From: Ancylobacter novellus | GTDB taxonomy: Bacteria > Pseudomonadota > Alphaproteobacteria > Rhizobiales > Methylopilaceae | Direction of reading: 5' to 3' | DNA: 64,000 nucleotides | NCBI GenBank assembly: GCA_003241695.1 | Contig: QFPN01000007.1 | Span: 154,689-218,688, forward strand | Shown: positions 8,551 to 16,926 of the stretch, piece by piece | Numbering within the stretch: position 1 is the stretch's first letter | Layout: the number at the start of each line of letters is the position of its first letter | Position numbers and translations under genes: made by a program | The notes under the pieces: model-generated | Seen by the model: only the letters and a program-made list of their open reading frames with translations | The model's database searches: none | What the model was told of the DNA's origin: nothing

Positions 8551-9126
8551 TCAGCCGCCCATCTTGCACTCGGCAGGGGCGTCCGGGCCCGGCGCCGGAG
8601 GCTTGGACCCGTCATATGGTTTCAGCGCCTTGCGCGCGCTGGCCTCGAGCCATTCGGCCTTCTCCGGATCGCCGGTGTAGAGGTGGCGGATCCAGGCCAT
8701 CGCGATCAGCATCTCGTCGACGTTGACCGAGTTGTACATCGGCCCCATCTGGCCGCTCGCGCCGCCGAACACGGTCTCGAACATGCCCTTGTCGGTGACG
8801 TTCTGCGGATAGGTCCAGTAGGCGTCGTTGAGGCCCGGACCGATCTTGCCCTCGGCGAGATGGCCGTGGCAGCCGGAGCAGGCGCCGTTGAACAGCTCCT
8901 CGCCCTTGGCGAGACAATCCTGTTTGCCGACGTAAGGGTTCTTGCCGGTCTGCATGAACTCCTTGAAGCCGGCGACGTCCTTGCCGTCGTCGGGGGCGTC
9001 CGCGAGGTTCAGCGGCTCGCCCGTGACGGTGTTGTTGAGCGTGATCTCGGCGTGGGCCGCGGGCGCGGCGATCGCGAGGAGGGCGACTGCGGCCGCCGCT
9101 GCTTTGAAGAGATGCGTGATGTTCAT
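8551..9126 (-). CDS. mxaG: MxaG, cytochrome cL (electron acceptor of methanol dehydrogenase)
   Basis: 191-residue c-type cytochrome with a signal peptide (ends APAAHA). It has one haem attachment site, CSGCH, in the segment FNGACSGCHGHLAEGKIGPG, followed by the WTYPQNVTDKGMFETVFGG region and methionine candidates around MGPMYNSV for the sixth ligand. Cytochrome cL takes electrons one at a time from PQQ in MxaF and passes them to a small class I cytochrome c and the terminal oxidase. It lies between mxaJ and mxaI as in other methylotrophs. Confidence 0.96.
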   Translation of the reverse strand: MNITHLFKAAAAAVALLAIAAPAAHAEITLNNTVTGEPLNLADAPDDGKDVAGFKEFMQTGKNPYVGKQDCLAKGEELFNGACSGCHGHLAEGKIGPGLNDAYWTYPQNVTDKGMFETVFGGASGQMGPMYNSVNVDEMLIAMAWIRHLYTGDPEKAEWLEASARKALKPYDGSKPPAPGPDAPAECKMGG

Positions 9127-9181
9127 CTGAACTCGCTGGGGGAACGTCTTCGTCTGGCCTCGTGCGCTTCCGGCGCCGGGT

Positions 9182-10045
9182 TCAGCCGTTCGGCTTCAGG
9201 GTCGGGACGCCTTCGTCGGCCAGAGCCTTGTCGATCTCCGGCTTCGCTTTGGCGATCGCCTCGTCGAGCGCCGCCGCGAGCGCCTCGTCGTCCTTGCGCA
9301 CGCCGATCGCCTGGTCGAAGTGCAGCGGGATCTTGAGGCCGTCCGAGCGCGCGAAGTCGTCGTCGATCATGGTCATCTTGAGCGGCGTCGAGGACGCCTT
9401 GACGTAGCGCGCCACGTCGGAGGCGAAGGCGATCGAGGCGGCGGCCTCGCCGCTCGCGACCTCGCTGACGAGCCGGTCGGCGGCCACCTGGGTGTACTTG
9501 TTGCGCTTGTCCTCGAAGTTCACCAGCCAGAGGTTGTAGGAGATCGCCTCCTCGTACTTGCCGGTCTCCTTGAGGATCAGCTCGGCCGGGGTCGAGAACC
9601 GCACCGCGATCTTGGTCGCGTCGGTCTTCCCGATGTCCTTCCAGCTCGTCCCGAGCTCCGGGCCGCCCTCGGCCTTGGTCACGTAGACGTATCCGGTGCG
9701 GAAATAGGGCTTGGTCGACTTCACCCGCTCGTCGTCGGCGTCGACCCCGAACACGACGTCGCAGAGCTTCTTGTCGAGGCCGTCGCGGACCAGATAGATC
9801 GCGGCCTTGTCGAACCAGACGAACTCGACGTCGCGGTTCATGGCCTTGGCCAAGATCGTCGCGATCCTGTTTTCGAGCCCGTCGGCCTTGGCGGTCGAAT
9901 AGGGGGCCTCGACCTTCGAGGCGCAGACTTTCAGAGGTTCGGCGGCGAAGGCCGGCTGGGCCGCGAGCGGCGCGGCGAGAACCGCGGCTCCAAGCAGCGC
10001 CGAGCGCTTCGAAAGGATCGGGCCGAACGTCGGGGCATGCGTCAT
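9182..10045 (-). CDS. mxaJ: MxaJ, periplasmic solute-binding-fold accessory protein
   Basis: 287 residues with a signal peptide (ends QPAFAAEP) and an extracellular solute-binding protein family 3-like fold: VCASKVEAPYSTAKADGLENRIA near the mature N-terminus, then two lobes. MxaJ is encoded directly after mxaF throughout calcium-type methylotrophs and is thought to help assembly or activity of methanol dehydrogenase; a bound ligand is not established. It follows a strong hairpin after mxaF. Confidence 0.94.
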   Translation of the reverse strand: MTHAPTFGPILSKRSALLGAAVLAAPLAAQPAFAAEPLKVCASKVEAPYSTAKADGLENRIATILAKAMNRDVEFVWFDKAAIYLVRDGLDKKLCDVVFGVDADDERVKSTKPYFRTGYVYVTKAEGGPELGTSWKDIGKTDATKIAVRFSTPAELILKETGKYEEAISYNLWLVNFEDKRNKYTQVAADRLVSEVASGEAAASIAFASDVARYVKASSTPLKMTMIDDDFARSDGLKIPLHFDQAIGVRKDDEALAAALDEAIAKAKPEIDKALADEGVPTLKPNG

Positions 10046-10141
10046 GTCACGTCTTCTCCCTTGAGGCCGGTCCGCTTCTCGGCCGACGACGCGCGTCGGC
10101 GGGCGGTTCTTGCTCGGCTTCGGACGTCTGTTCTTGGAAGG

Positions 10142-10171
10142 GTCTCCGCCGGCCGGAGGGCCGGCGGAGAC
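10142..10171 (-). terminator. Strong hairpin between mxaF and mxaJ
   Basis: Perfect 13-bp GC-rich stem (10142-10154 with 10159-10171) closed by a 4-base loop, 14 bases past the mxaF stop in the transcribed direction. No U-run follows. Such a structure could make the abundant mxaF message more stable than the downstream genes or cause partial termination. Confidence 0.65.
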
Positions 10172-10185
10172 TTGGGATCAAGGCG

Positions 10186-12081
10186 TCAGCCGCCCTGCTT
10201 GCCGGTCCACTCGCCGACGTTGACGTCGTCGTAGGGGTTCTTGCCGTTGAGCGAGAACACCTGCACGCCGCCGCCCATCTGGGTGTAGTTGGCGAGGTTC
10301 TTGAACGCGCCCACCGCGCCGAGACCGGCCGTCGGGTCGTTCAGGTCGAACACCAGGCCGACGCCCGGCCAGCCGCCCACGCCGTAGTAGATCGCGACGT
10401 ACTGCGTGCCCTTGTGGGTGTAGGTCATCGGGTGACCGATCACGCCGGACGGCAGGCGGTACTTCCACACCAGATCGCCGGTGCGGGTGTCGCGGGCCTT
10501 CAGGAAGCCGTCGAGCGTTCCGTAGAAGACGAGGTTGCCGGCAGTGGCGAGCGTGCCGCCCCAAACCGAGAAGCGCTCCATCTTCTCCCAGTCGTACTTG
10601 TTGTTGATCGCGTCATACGACTTGATCTGACCGAGACCTTCGTAGTTCTGACGGTCGCCCTTCGGGCCAGGGTACATCCACAGGGTCGCGCCGACGAAGA
10701 ACTGACCGGCGCGGTACGGGAGCATGAAGGGCTCCCAGTCCATGCAGATGTGGTTGATGCCCATGTAGAAGCGCTGCTTCTCGGGATCGTACGAGTCGTG
10801 GCCCTGGTTGTGGTAGCCCATCGCCGACGGGCAGATTTCCGTCGCCTTGTGGTCCATGCGGGTCGCGAACTCGGGGTCGCGGACCGGGATGCCGGTCTTG
10901 AGGTCGACCTGCTTCACCCAGTTGACGGTGTCGTCGAGCTTGTCGGCCGAGATCAGCGTGCCGTCTTCGCGGTCGAGCGTGTAGACGATGCCGTTACGAT
11001 CGGGGTGGGTCAGCAGCTTGCGCAGCTTGCCGGTCTTGTCCTTCTGCTCCGAGAGCATCATGACGTTGACGCCGGCGTAGTCCCACTCGTCGTGCGGGGT
11101 CTTCTGGTAGCCGAACTTGGCCATGCCGGTGTCGATGTCACGACCCCAGATGGTCATCGTCCACTTGTTGTCGCCCGGACGCATGGTCTCGTTCCACGGC
11201 GCCGGGTTGCCCGAGCCGTAGTAGAACAGGTTCGTATCCGGATCGAACGCGTACCAGCCCCAGTTGGTGCCGCCGCCGATCTTCCAGGCGTCGCCTTCCC
11301 AGGTCTTGTTCGTGCCGAGGCCGAACTGACCATAATGCGGGTTCGCCGAGTTGAAGTCCTTGGCGAGGCGCAGCTCCTCGTCCGGGCCGGTGGCGTAGGC
11401 GCGCCACTTCTGGGCGCCGGTCTTCACGTCGTAGGCGGTGACGTAGCCGCGCACGCCGAGCTCGGCGCCCGAGGAGCCGACGAGCACCGAGTCCTTGATG
11501 ACGTAAGGCGCGATGGTGAGGGTGGAGCCGACCTTGATGTCGGAGTTCTCCATCTTCCAGTACTCTTCGCCGGTGTCGGCGTTGAGCGCCACGATGTGGC
11601 CGTCGAGCTGCGTCTTGAGGATCAGGGCCGGGACCTTGCCGTCGCCCGGCCAGTAGGCCAGACCGCGATTCACGACGTCGCAGCAGGCGACGGCGCGGGC
11701 GGTCGGAGCCTGCTTGGGCTTGTGCTGCCACAGGATCTTGCCGGGCTCGTTGAGGTCGAGCGCGAAGGTCGGGTTCGGGAACGCGCCGTGGACGTACATG
11801 CGGTCGCCGATGACGAGCGGCGTGCCCTCATGGCCGTGCAGCACGCCGGTCGAGAACGCCCACGCCGGACGGAGGTCCTTGACGTTCTCGGCGTTGATCT
11901 GCGTCGCCTTGGAATAGTTCTGAGCCTTGTAGGTCTTGCCGGTCATCGGCCAGTTTTCTTCGCTGTTCGACAGCTCGACGAGCTTGTCGTTCGCGAAGGC
12001 CGGAAGCGTGGCGCCAGCCACGCCAAGCGCCGCTGAGGCCGCCAGCGTGAACGCCGAAGCGGACGTTCGAAATCTTCTCAT
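10186..12081 (-). CDS. mxaF: MxaF, calcium/PQQ-dependent methanol dehydrogenase large subunit
   Basis: 631-residue precursor; a 30-residue signal peptide ending ATLPAFA precedes mature NDKLVELS. It oxidises methanol to formaldehyde in the periplasm using PQQ. Visible active-site features are the vicinal disulfide C133-C134 (VACCDVVNRG), the calcium ligands E207 (GAELGV) and N292 (SGNPAPWNE), and the catalytic Asp D334 in HDEWDYAGVN. Position +2 from that Asp is Ala (A336), as in MxaF; lanthanide XoxF enzymes carry Asp there. The sequence is close to M. extorquens MxaF over its full length. It heads the operon and is likely controlled by the divergent two-component system; a longer in-frame start upstream lacks a signal peptide at its N-terminus and was rejected. 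Confidence 0.98.
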   Translation of the reverse strand: MRRFRTSASAFTLAASAALGVAGATLPAFANDKLVELSNSEENWPMTGKTYKAQNYSKATQINAENVKDLRPAWAFSTGVLHGHEGTPLVIGDRMYVHGAFPNPTFALDLNEPGKILWQHKPKQAPTARAVACCDVVNRGLAYWPGDGKVPALILKTQLDGHIVALNADTGEEYWKMENSDIKVGSTLTIAPYVIKDSVLVGSSGAELGVRGYVTAYDVKTGAQKWRAYATGPDEELRLAKDFNSANPHYGQFGLGTNKTWEGDAWKIGGGTNWGWYAFDPDTNLFYYGSGNPAPWNETMRPGDNKWTMTIWGRDIDTGMAKFGYQKTPHDEWDYAGVNVMMLSEQKDKTGKLRKLLTHPDRNGIVYTLDREDGTLISADKLDDTVNWVKQVDLKTGIPVRDPEFATRMDHKATEICPSAMGYHNQGHDSYDPEKQRFYMGINHICMDWEPFMLPYRAGQFFVGATLWMYPGPKGDRQNYEGLGQIKSYDAINNKYDWEKMERFSVWGGTLATAGNLVFYGTLDGFLKARDTRTGDLVWKYRLPSGVIGHPMTYTHKGTQYVAIYYGVGGWPGVGLVFDLNDPTAGLGAVGAFKNLANYTQMGGGVQVFSLNGKNPYDDVNVGEWTGKQGG

Positions 12082-12512
12082 CCTGAAAACCCCTTGCGTT
12101 TCCCAGTCTTCTTGTGCGGCGCCGATCCGGCGTGGCCCGGATCTGCCGGCGCGCTGCGTCACGCCCGATCCCGCGGAGGACAGGTCGTGTATTATTACTT
12201 GTGACCCGGCGGTCTTATTGCGGGGCGCAGCGGGCGAAACTCTTGCCGAAGACGAAACTGCTGTCTTTGGATGAAGTGGAAAAACCACCTGGGAACATTT
12301 GGCATAGCGGCTGCCAGAACGAGGCAGTATCTTGTCTTGGCCGATCGCCCTTATAAAACTCTAATATTTGCAAGGACCTAGCAAATTGCGGGGGTCTGTG
12401 CGCATCTCGGGTCGCAAGGGGCGCGCCTTCGGCCGCAGCGCGGGCAGGAAGCAGATTTCCTGATCCTGATCGAGGTCGCGAAGACAATAGTATAATATAT
12501 GAAGGCTGTCCT
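12082..12512. promoter_or_regulatory. Divergent control region between mxaF and the moxZYX-like genes
   Basis: A 431-base gene-free region with clearly lower G+C than its surroundings. It holds a dyad at 12300-12316, AAGACA hexamers on the minus strand at 12333-12338 and 12262-12267 (AAGACA is the reported -35 hexamer of the M. extorquens mxaF promoter), and a possible minus-strand pair AAGACC (12216-12211) with an AATACA-like -10 about 17 bases on. On the plus strand TATAAT at 12491-12496 lies just before the lipoprotein gene. The region's role as a bidirectional promoter is inferred from layout; the individual boxes are weak. Confidence 0.6.
12300..12316. promoter_or_regulatory. Dyad TGGCA-N7-TGCCA, candidate operator for the MoxX-like regulator
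   Basis: TGGCATAGCGGCTGCCA is an interrupted palindrome with 5-base arms, about 220 bases upstream of mxaF and 200 upstream of the divergent genes. A dimeric NarL/LuxR-type regulator encoded next door could bind such a site. Assignment is inferred only from position and symmetry. Confidence 0.35.
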
Positions 12513-13061
12513 GTGATTAAGTCTCAATATTTGATTATTATAAGACCGCGCTTCATCGCCGCATCGGCCGTTTGTCTTGGTCTCGCGGCCTGCGACGAGC
12601 CGACCGCGCCTCCGGCGCCCGCCGCGGTCGAGGCTCCTGCGCAGACGGCGTTCTCGATCGCGGGAAGAAGCTGGATCGACGTCGACGACAAGATGTCGCC
12701 CGCGCTCTGGCTCGCGAGCCGCGAGGCGGGGCGAGACCTCCCCGCCGACGACCCGGCCGTAGCCTCGTTCCGCGCGCTGCTCCACGAGGCCGACATCCGC
12801 TTCTCAGAGGCGTCGCGCATGGTGGCGAACCGCGCGGTGCAGGTGCAGGGCATGCTCGCGGAGCGGGGCGTCAAGGAGACCCCGCGCGAGGTGATCGAGG
12901 GGCTGGTGTCGATCGGCGAGATCGGCGAACGGGCGGGCTTCGGCGAGACCTGCCAGCATTACGTCAACGCGCGCGTGACCAGCCCCGACCGCGCGGCCGC
13001 GCTCGCGGCCCTCAAGCGCCGGCCGCTGCCCGCCGCCGCTCCGGGAGACGAGGTGAAGTGA
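12513..13061 (+). CDS. Small lipoprotein in the moxZ position
   Basis: 182 residues from a GTG with GAAGG seven bases upstream and TATAAT at 12491. The N-terminus ends in a lipobox LAAC (cysteine near residue 26: AVCLGLAACDEP), so the product is probably an outer- or inner-membrane lipoprotein. The rest is helical, without a domain I recognise. Its stop overlaps the kinase GTG (GTGA), tying it to the two-component pair. In Paracoccus denitrificans moxZYX lies divergent from the methanol dehydrogenase genes; this gene takes the moxZ place, but homology to MoxZ was not verified. Confidence 0.8.
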   Translation: MIKSQYLIIIRPRFIAASAVCLGLAACDEPTAPPAPAAVEAPAQTAFSIAGRSWIDVDDKMSPALWLASREAGRDLPADDPAVASFRALLHEADIRFSEASRMVANRAVQVQGMLAERGVKETPREVIEGLVSIGEIGERAGFGETCQHYVNARVTSPDRAAALAALKRRPLPAAAPGDEVK

Positions 13062-14518
13062 CGATCGGGCTCGCCCCGGAATTCCCGCATCCGTTCGAGC
13101 GCGCGCGCGCGGCGACGAAGTCGCTCGCCCAGGCGTCGCTCCGGATGCGGATTCTGGGGTTGTTCGTCGGGGTGAACTTCGCCTGCGCCTGCGCGGCCGC
13201 GGTCGTCACCGTCCTCAACGCGCGGCAGGCGACGCGCGTCGAGATCGCGTCGTCGCGCGACACGGCGGCGCGCCTTGTGCGCGAGACCGTGACGCGGCTC
13301 GAACGCGACGTCGGGCGGCTGCGGAGCGTCGCGGACCTGCAGCCGGCCCTGCCGGTCGTGCGCCACGCCCGGATCGTGGTTCAGGACCTTTCAGGCGCGG
13401 CGGTCGCGGCGCGCGAACCCGGCGACCGCCGCGATCCGCGGGAGCGCAAGGAGATCCCGCGCTGGTTCGCGCGGCTGATCGAGCCGCCGCCGGCCTCGGT
13501 GACGATCCCGGTGACGATCGAGGGCGAGCCCGCGGGCTCGGTCACGGTCTGGGGCGACCCTTCCGACGAACTCGCCGAGGTGTGGAACGACCTGCTGTCG
13601 CTCGCGGCGTTGTTCATCGTGCTCAACGCGCTCACCGTCGTCGTGTTCGCCATTTTGCTCGGCCGGATCCTCGCGCCGCTCGGGACGCTCGCCGACGGCA
13701 TGTCCGACCTTCGACTCGGGCGGCTGGACCGGCGGCTCGAGACGCCGAAGAGCCGCGAGCTTGCGGCGATCGTCGAGCGCTTCAACGCGCTCGGCAAGAC
13801 GCTCGCGGCGGAGCGGGCCACCAACGGGCGGATGTCCTGGCGCATGGTGACGCTGCAGGACGACGAGCGTCGCTTGATCGCCAAGGAGCTGCACGACGAG
13901 CTCGGGCCGTGCCTGTTCGGCCTGCGCGCCAATCTCGCCTCGCTCGAACGCGCGATCGAGACCGGTTGCGCCGCGACCCCCGACGCCGCCGAGCGGCTCG
14001 CGACCGTCACCGACCTCGCGGTCCGCCTCTCCGACATGAACCGGCGGCTGCTGACCCGGCTGAGGCCGATGGCGCTCGGCGCCGCCCCGCTCGCCGAAGT
14101 GCTGGCGGGGCTGATCGCGGACTTCCAGCGCCAGCATCCGGAGCGCCGCTTCGAACTCGTGGCGGCCCAGATCGGCCGCGGCTACGGCGAGGCCGTCGAC
14201 CTCACGGTCTATCGGGCGGTGCAGGAGGGCGTCACGAACGCCATCCGCCACGCGGCCTGCGCGCGGGTCGCGGTTTCGATCGAACGCGTGGTCGACGAGG
14301 GAGGCGTCGAGGCGCTCAGGATCCGCGTGCTCGACGACGGCGGCGGCGTGACGGAGCCTGCGCCGGCCGGCTTCGGCCTCGTCGGCCTCGGCGAACGGCT
14401 GCGCGCGCTCGGCGGCAGCTTCCATCTTCACAACGTGGCGGACGGAGCGGCGCTCGACGTCGTGGTGCCGCTGCGCCACGCCCGCGTCGGGCGACAGGAC
14501 GGAGACTTCTCATCGTGA
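13058..14518 (+). CDS. moxY: MoxY-like sensor histidine kinase (NarL-type HisKA_3)
   Basis: 486 residues from the GTG overlapping the previous stop. Topology: membrane helix about 31-50, a periplasmic domain of roughly 130 residues, a second helix (LSLAALFIVLNALTVVVFAILLG, near 180-200), a HAMP-like linker, then a HisKA_3 dimerisation region with phospho-acceptor His279 in ERRLIAKELHDELGP and a HATPase with N-box QEGVTNAIRHA and G-box DDGGGV/GFGLVGLGERL. With the adjacent regulator it probably switches on methanol oxidation genes, as MoxY does in Paracoccus. The signal sensed is unknown. Confidence 0.88.
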   Translation: MTIGLAPEFPHPFERARAATKSLAQASLRMRILGLFVGVNFACACAAAVVTVLNARQATRVEIASSRDTAARLVRETVTRLERDVGRLRSVADLQPALPVVRHARIVVQDLSGAAVAAREPGDRRDPRERKEIPRWFARLIEPPPASVTIPVTIEGEPAGSVTVWGDPSDELAEVWNDLLSLAALFIVLNALTVVVFAILLGRILAPLGTLADGMSDLRLGRLDRRLETPKSRELAAIVERFNALGKTLAAERATNGRMSWRMVTLQDDERRLIAKELHDELGPCLFGLRANLASLERAIETGCAATPDAAERLATVTDLAVRLSDMNRRLLTRLRPMALGAAPLAEVLAGLIADFQRQHPERRFELVAAQIGRGYGEAVDLTVYRAVQEGVTNAIRHAACARVAVSIERVVDEGGVEALRIRVLDDGGGVTEPAPAGFGLVGLGERLRALGGSFHLHNVADGAALDVVVPLRHARVGRQDGDFSS

Positions 14519-15138
14519 GCGTCGCGCTGGTGATCGACGACCATCCGATCGTGCTGGAGGGCTGCCGGCGGGTGCTGCTCGACGCCGGCTTCGACGAGGT
14601 GCTGGAGGCGGCGGCGCCGCTCGCGGGCTTCAAGCTCTACCGTCGCGCCCGGCCCGATCTCGTCATCGTCGACCTGTCTATCCGCGGATCGGGCCTCGCG
14701 GGGCTCACGCTCATCCGCCGCCTGCGATTGAGCGACGAGCGCACCCCGATCCTGGTGTTCTCGATGCACGGCGATCCGGTCATCGCGCGCCGCGCGCTCA
14801 AGGCCGGCGCCACCGGCTTCGTGGTGAAGGACACCGGCCCGAGGACGCTGCTCGAGGCGATCGAGAAGGTGCGCCGCAACCAGCCCTACATCGCCCACGA
14901 CATGGCGGTGCAGGTCGCGCTGCTCGGCTCCCGCTCGCGCGCCGAGCAGGCGGATCTCACCGCGCGCGAGCTGCAGACGCTGTCGCTGCTCGGCGAGGGC
15001 CGGTCCTACGCCCAGATCGCCGACGCGCTCGGCGTCAGCTACAAGACCGTCGCCAACACCTGCTCGAACCTCAAGGACAAGCTGAACGCCGGCAGCCTGC
15101 AGGATCTCGTCCGCGTCGCCGTCATGCATCAGGTTTGA
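14515..15138 (+). CDS. moxX: MoxX-like response regulator (NarL/LuxR family)
   Basis: 207 residues from a GTG within the kinase stop (GTGA). Receiver domain residues 1-120 with the acidic pair in VIDDHP and phospho-acceptor Asp53 in DLVIVDLSI, followed by a LuxR-type helix-turn-helix (LTARELQTLSLLGEGRSYAQIADALGVS split around residue 150). Partner of the preceding kinase. It likely acts on the mxaF promoter region next door; that target is inferred from the conserved divergent arrangement of moxYX and mxaF. Confidence 0.88.
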   Translation: MSVALVIDDHPIVLEGCRRVLLDAGFDEVLEAAAPLAGFKLYRRARPDLVIVDLSIRGSGLAGLTLIRRLRLSDERTPILVFSMHGDPVIARRALKAGATGFVVKDTGPRTLLEAIEKVRRNQPYIAHDMAVQVALLGSRSRAEQADLTARELQTLSLLGEGRSYAQIADALGVSYKTVANTCSNLKDKLNAGSLQDLVRVAVMHQV

Positions 15139-15235
15139 GGGATCGCAGGACGATTTCGCGCCCATCGACATAAGTATTGCATAAGATTCCAATGTCGCTC
15201 ACGATGACGTCTGGCATCAACAGGAGGACGGGCTC

Positions 15236-16504
15236 CTGGCGACGACGTCGGCGACGCGTGTGGTCTTGGCCGGTCTTGCGACCGGCGTCGGGGTCCTCGG
15301 CTTCGTGCTGGGCGGTCATCTCGCAGGCGCGGCTCCCGATGGCCTGACGCTCGCGAGCCGCTTCGAGCGTCCCGACGCCGAGCGCGCCGCCCGCACCGCG
15401 TGTTCGTCGCGCGCGGCTTTCGTGGTTCTCGACACCTTCGGCTTCATAAAGCCCGCCAACATCGACGACCGACTGTCCGACCCCGCCGTCCAGGCGCCCG
15501 GCAAGGTCCGCCACGGAGACATCGTGGCGGCGATCGCGAAGGCCTCGCACGCCGAGGTCGTCGGCTACCAGACCAATCCGGTCTTCAGCATCGCCACCCT
15601 CACGGCGGATTTCGGCCGGCTCGCCGAGGACATCGAAACCGGGCGGCTCGCGAAGCCCGCCGCCGTCGTTTCTTCGATCGTGCTCCCGGTCGATCTTAAG
15701 GACGTCGAGGCGGTCGCGCCGGGCGTCGCGCCGTTCTCGAACGGCGGCGCGGCGGCGCGGCGCGGCGAGATCCTGAAGCTCGTGACCGACGGCTTCGACG
15801 ACCGCAACCCGTATGCGCAGGTCGCCCGCCAGCTCGACCGGCTGCGGGCGGCCGGCGTGCCGGTCTTCGTGGCGGCCGGCAACACCGGTCCCGACCGGAC
15901 CGTCAACATGCTGGCGCTGGTCGACGGCGTCTACGCCGTCGGCTCGCTCGGCCGCGACGGCGTCCGCACAGACTACACCAGCGCTCCGGAGCTGGTCTCC
16001 GTCTGGAGCCCCGGCTTCGTGGTGGTTACGGAGGCGGGGAACGGGCTCAGCGTCAGCGGCGGCCGCTCGGTCGAGCTCGAAGGCGCAGCCCTTCCCGAGG
16101 AGAGCGCGGCCATCGCCGAATTTTCCGGCAAGCGCGCCGAAGGCGTCGTGCGGGAGATCCCGCGCGCGCTGTCGCATTTCGCGGGCGCTCCGTCGCGCTG
16201 GCGCAACCGCTATGTCTCGACCGCGCTGGCGCCGGGCGTCTACAGGACCCAGGACCTGATGATGGCCTATGGCCATTCGCCTGCGCTCGGCACCGTCCAG
16301 CGGGCGATCGCCGAGGGTCCCTACATGCACTATCCGTCCGACACGATCTTCCGAACGGACGTCGACGGGCGGCTGGTGTTCGATCCCGTCGGCGACCGGT
16401 CGGTCGGCCAGCTCAAGGTCGCGGACGCGACCTCGTTCGCCGCGCCTAACCTTTGCGCCGCGGAGCTGTTTCCCTCTCCGCGCTGGGTCGCAAGCCGCAA
16501 CTGA
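15236..16504 (+). CDS. Degenerate subtilase (peptidase S8-like) exported protein
   Basis: About 420 residues. Counting from the GTG at 15260, all four subtilase signature positions can be found: D58 in VVLDTFG, H85 in RHGDIVA, oxyanion N208 in VAAGNTG and S392 in ATSFAAP. The distance from N208 to S392 is long and the flanking motifs are divergent, so activity is uncertain. Start: a strong AGGAGG at 15222-15227 is correctly spaced for the CTG at 15236, which would add ATTSATR and give the signal peptide its positive charge; GTG 15260 is the conventional alternative. It lies downstream of moxX on the same strand but 97 bases away. Role unknown. Confidence 0.7.
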   Translation: MATTSATRVVLAGLATGVGVLGFVLGGHLAGAAPDGLTLASRFERPDAERAARTACSSRAAFVVLDTFGFIKPANIDDRLSDPAVQAPGKVRHGDIVAAIAKASHAEVVGYQTNPVFSIATLTADFGRLAEDIETGRLAKPAAVVSSIVLPVDLKDVEAVAPGVAPFSNGGAAARRGEILKLVTDGFDDRNPYAQVARQLDRLRAAGVPVFVAAGNTGPDRTVNMLALVDGVYAVGSLGRDGVRTDYTSAPELVSVWSPGFVVVTEAGNGLSVSGGRSVELEGAALPEESAAIAEFSGKRAEGVVREIPRALSHFAGAPSRWRNRYVSTALAPGVYRTQDLMMAYGHSPALGTVQRAIAEGPYMHYPSDTIFRTDVDGRLVFDPVGDRSVGQLKVADATSFAAPNLCAAELFPSPRWVASRN

Positions 16505-16658
16505 CCGTTTCCGCCTCGACCGGTTTTAGAAGCGCGGCAGGCCATGTGTCGTAAGACATAAGACGAAGGTTATCGTCCGCTCAGGCTGCGCCGCCCTCGT
16601 TTTACGGCGCCCGGTAGCCCATGTCCCTCGAGCCACTTCAGGCGTCGAGGCGACCCCC

Positions 16659-16919
16659 ATGAGCGCGATTCAGGACTGCCTTTCCCGGTTCAGCGTCGCG
16701 GTTTGGTCGCAGTCTCCGAACGCCGAACGCGACATCGAGGTCGCGATCTCGGCCTATCTGGCGGAGGCCGGAACCGACAAGGGCGCCCGGCTGCGGGCGC
16801 TTGAGACGCTGCGCGACTGCTACGGCGCGGTGGTGACGGCCTCGCCGACCGGCGACGCGGTGCGGCGGGCCATCCTGGCGCGCATCGCGACGTTCGAGCG
16901 CGCGCCCCGGGCCGCCTGA
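16659..16919 (+). CDS. Small hypothetical protein
   Basis: 86 residues, acidic to neutral and helical, with segments DIEVAISAYLAEAGTDKGAR and RRAILARIATFERA. No signal peptide or membrane helix and no family recognised. A GAGG element sits upstream of the ATG. It ends 7 bases before the convergent ribB stop. Good codon bias supports it being real. Confidence 0.6.
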   Translation: MSAIQDCLSRFSVAVWSQSPNAERDIEVAISAYLAEAGTDKGARLRALETLRDCYGAVVTASPTGDAVRRAILARIATFERAPRAA

Positions 16920-16926
16920 GGCGGCC

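Noticed and set aside
10186..12081. Possibility that the methanol dehydrogenase is the lanthanide XoxF type
   Set aside because: Ala, not Asp, stands two residues after the catalytic Asp334, and mxaI and mxaG are present, as in calcium-type MxaF clusters.
12262..12267. AAGACA hexamer as a definite mxaF -35 box
   Set aside because: Several AAGACA-like hexamers occur and none has a good TAGAAA-like -10 at the reported spacing; listed only as part of the control region.
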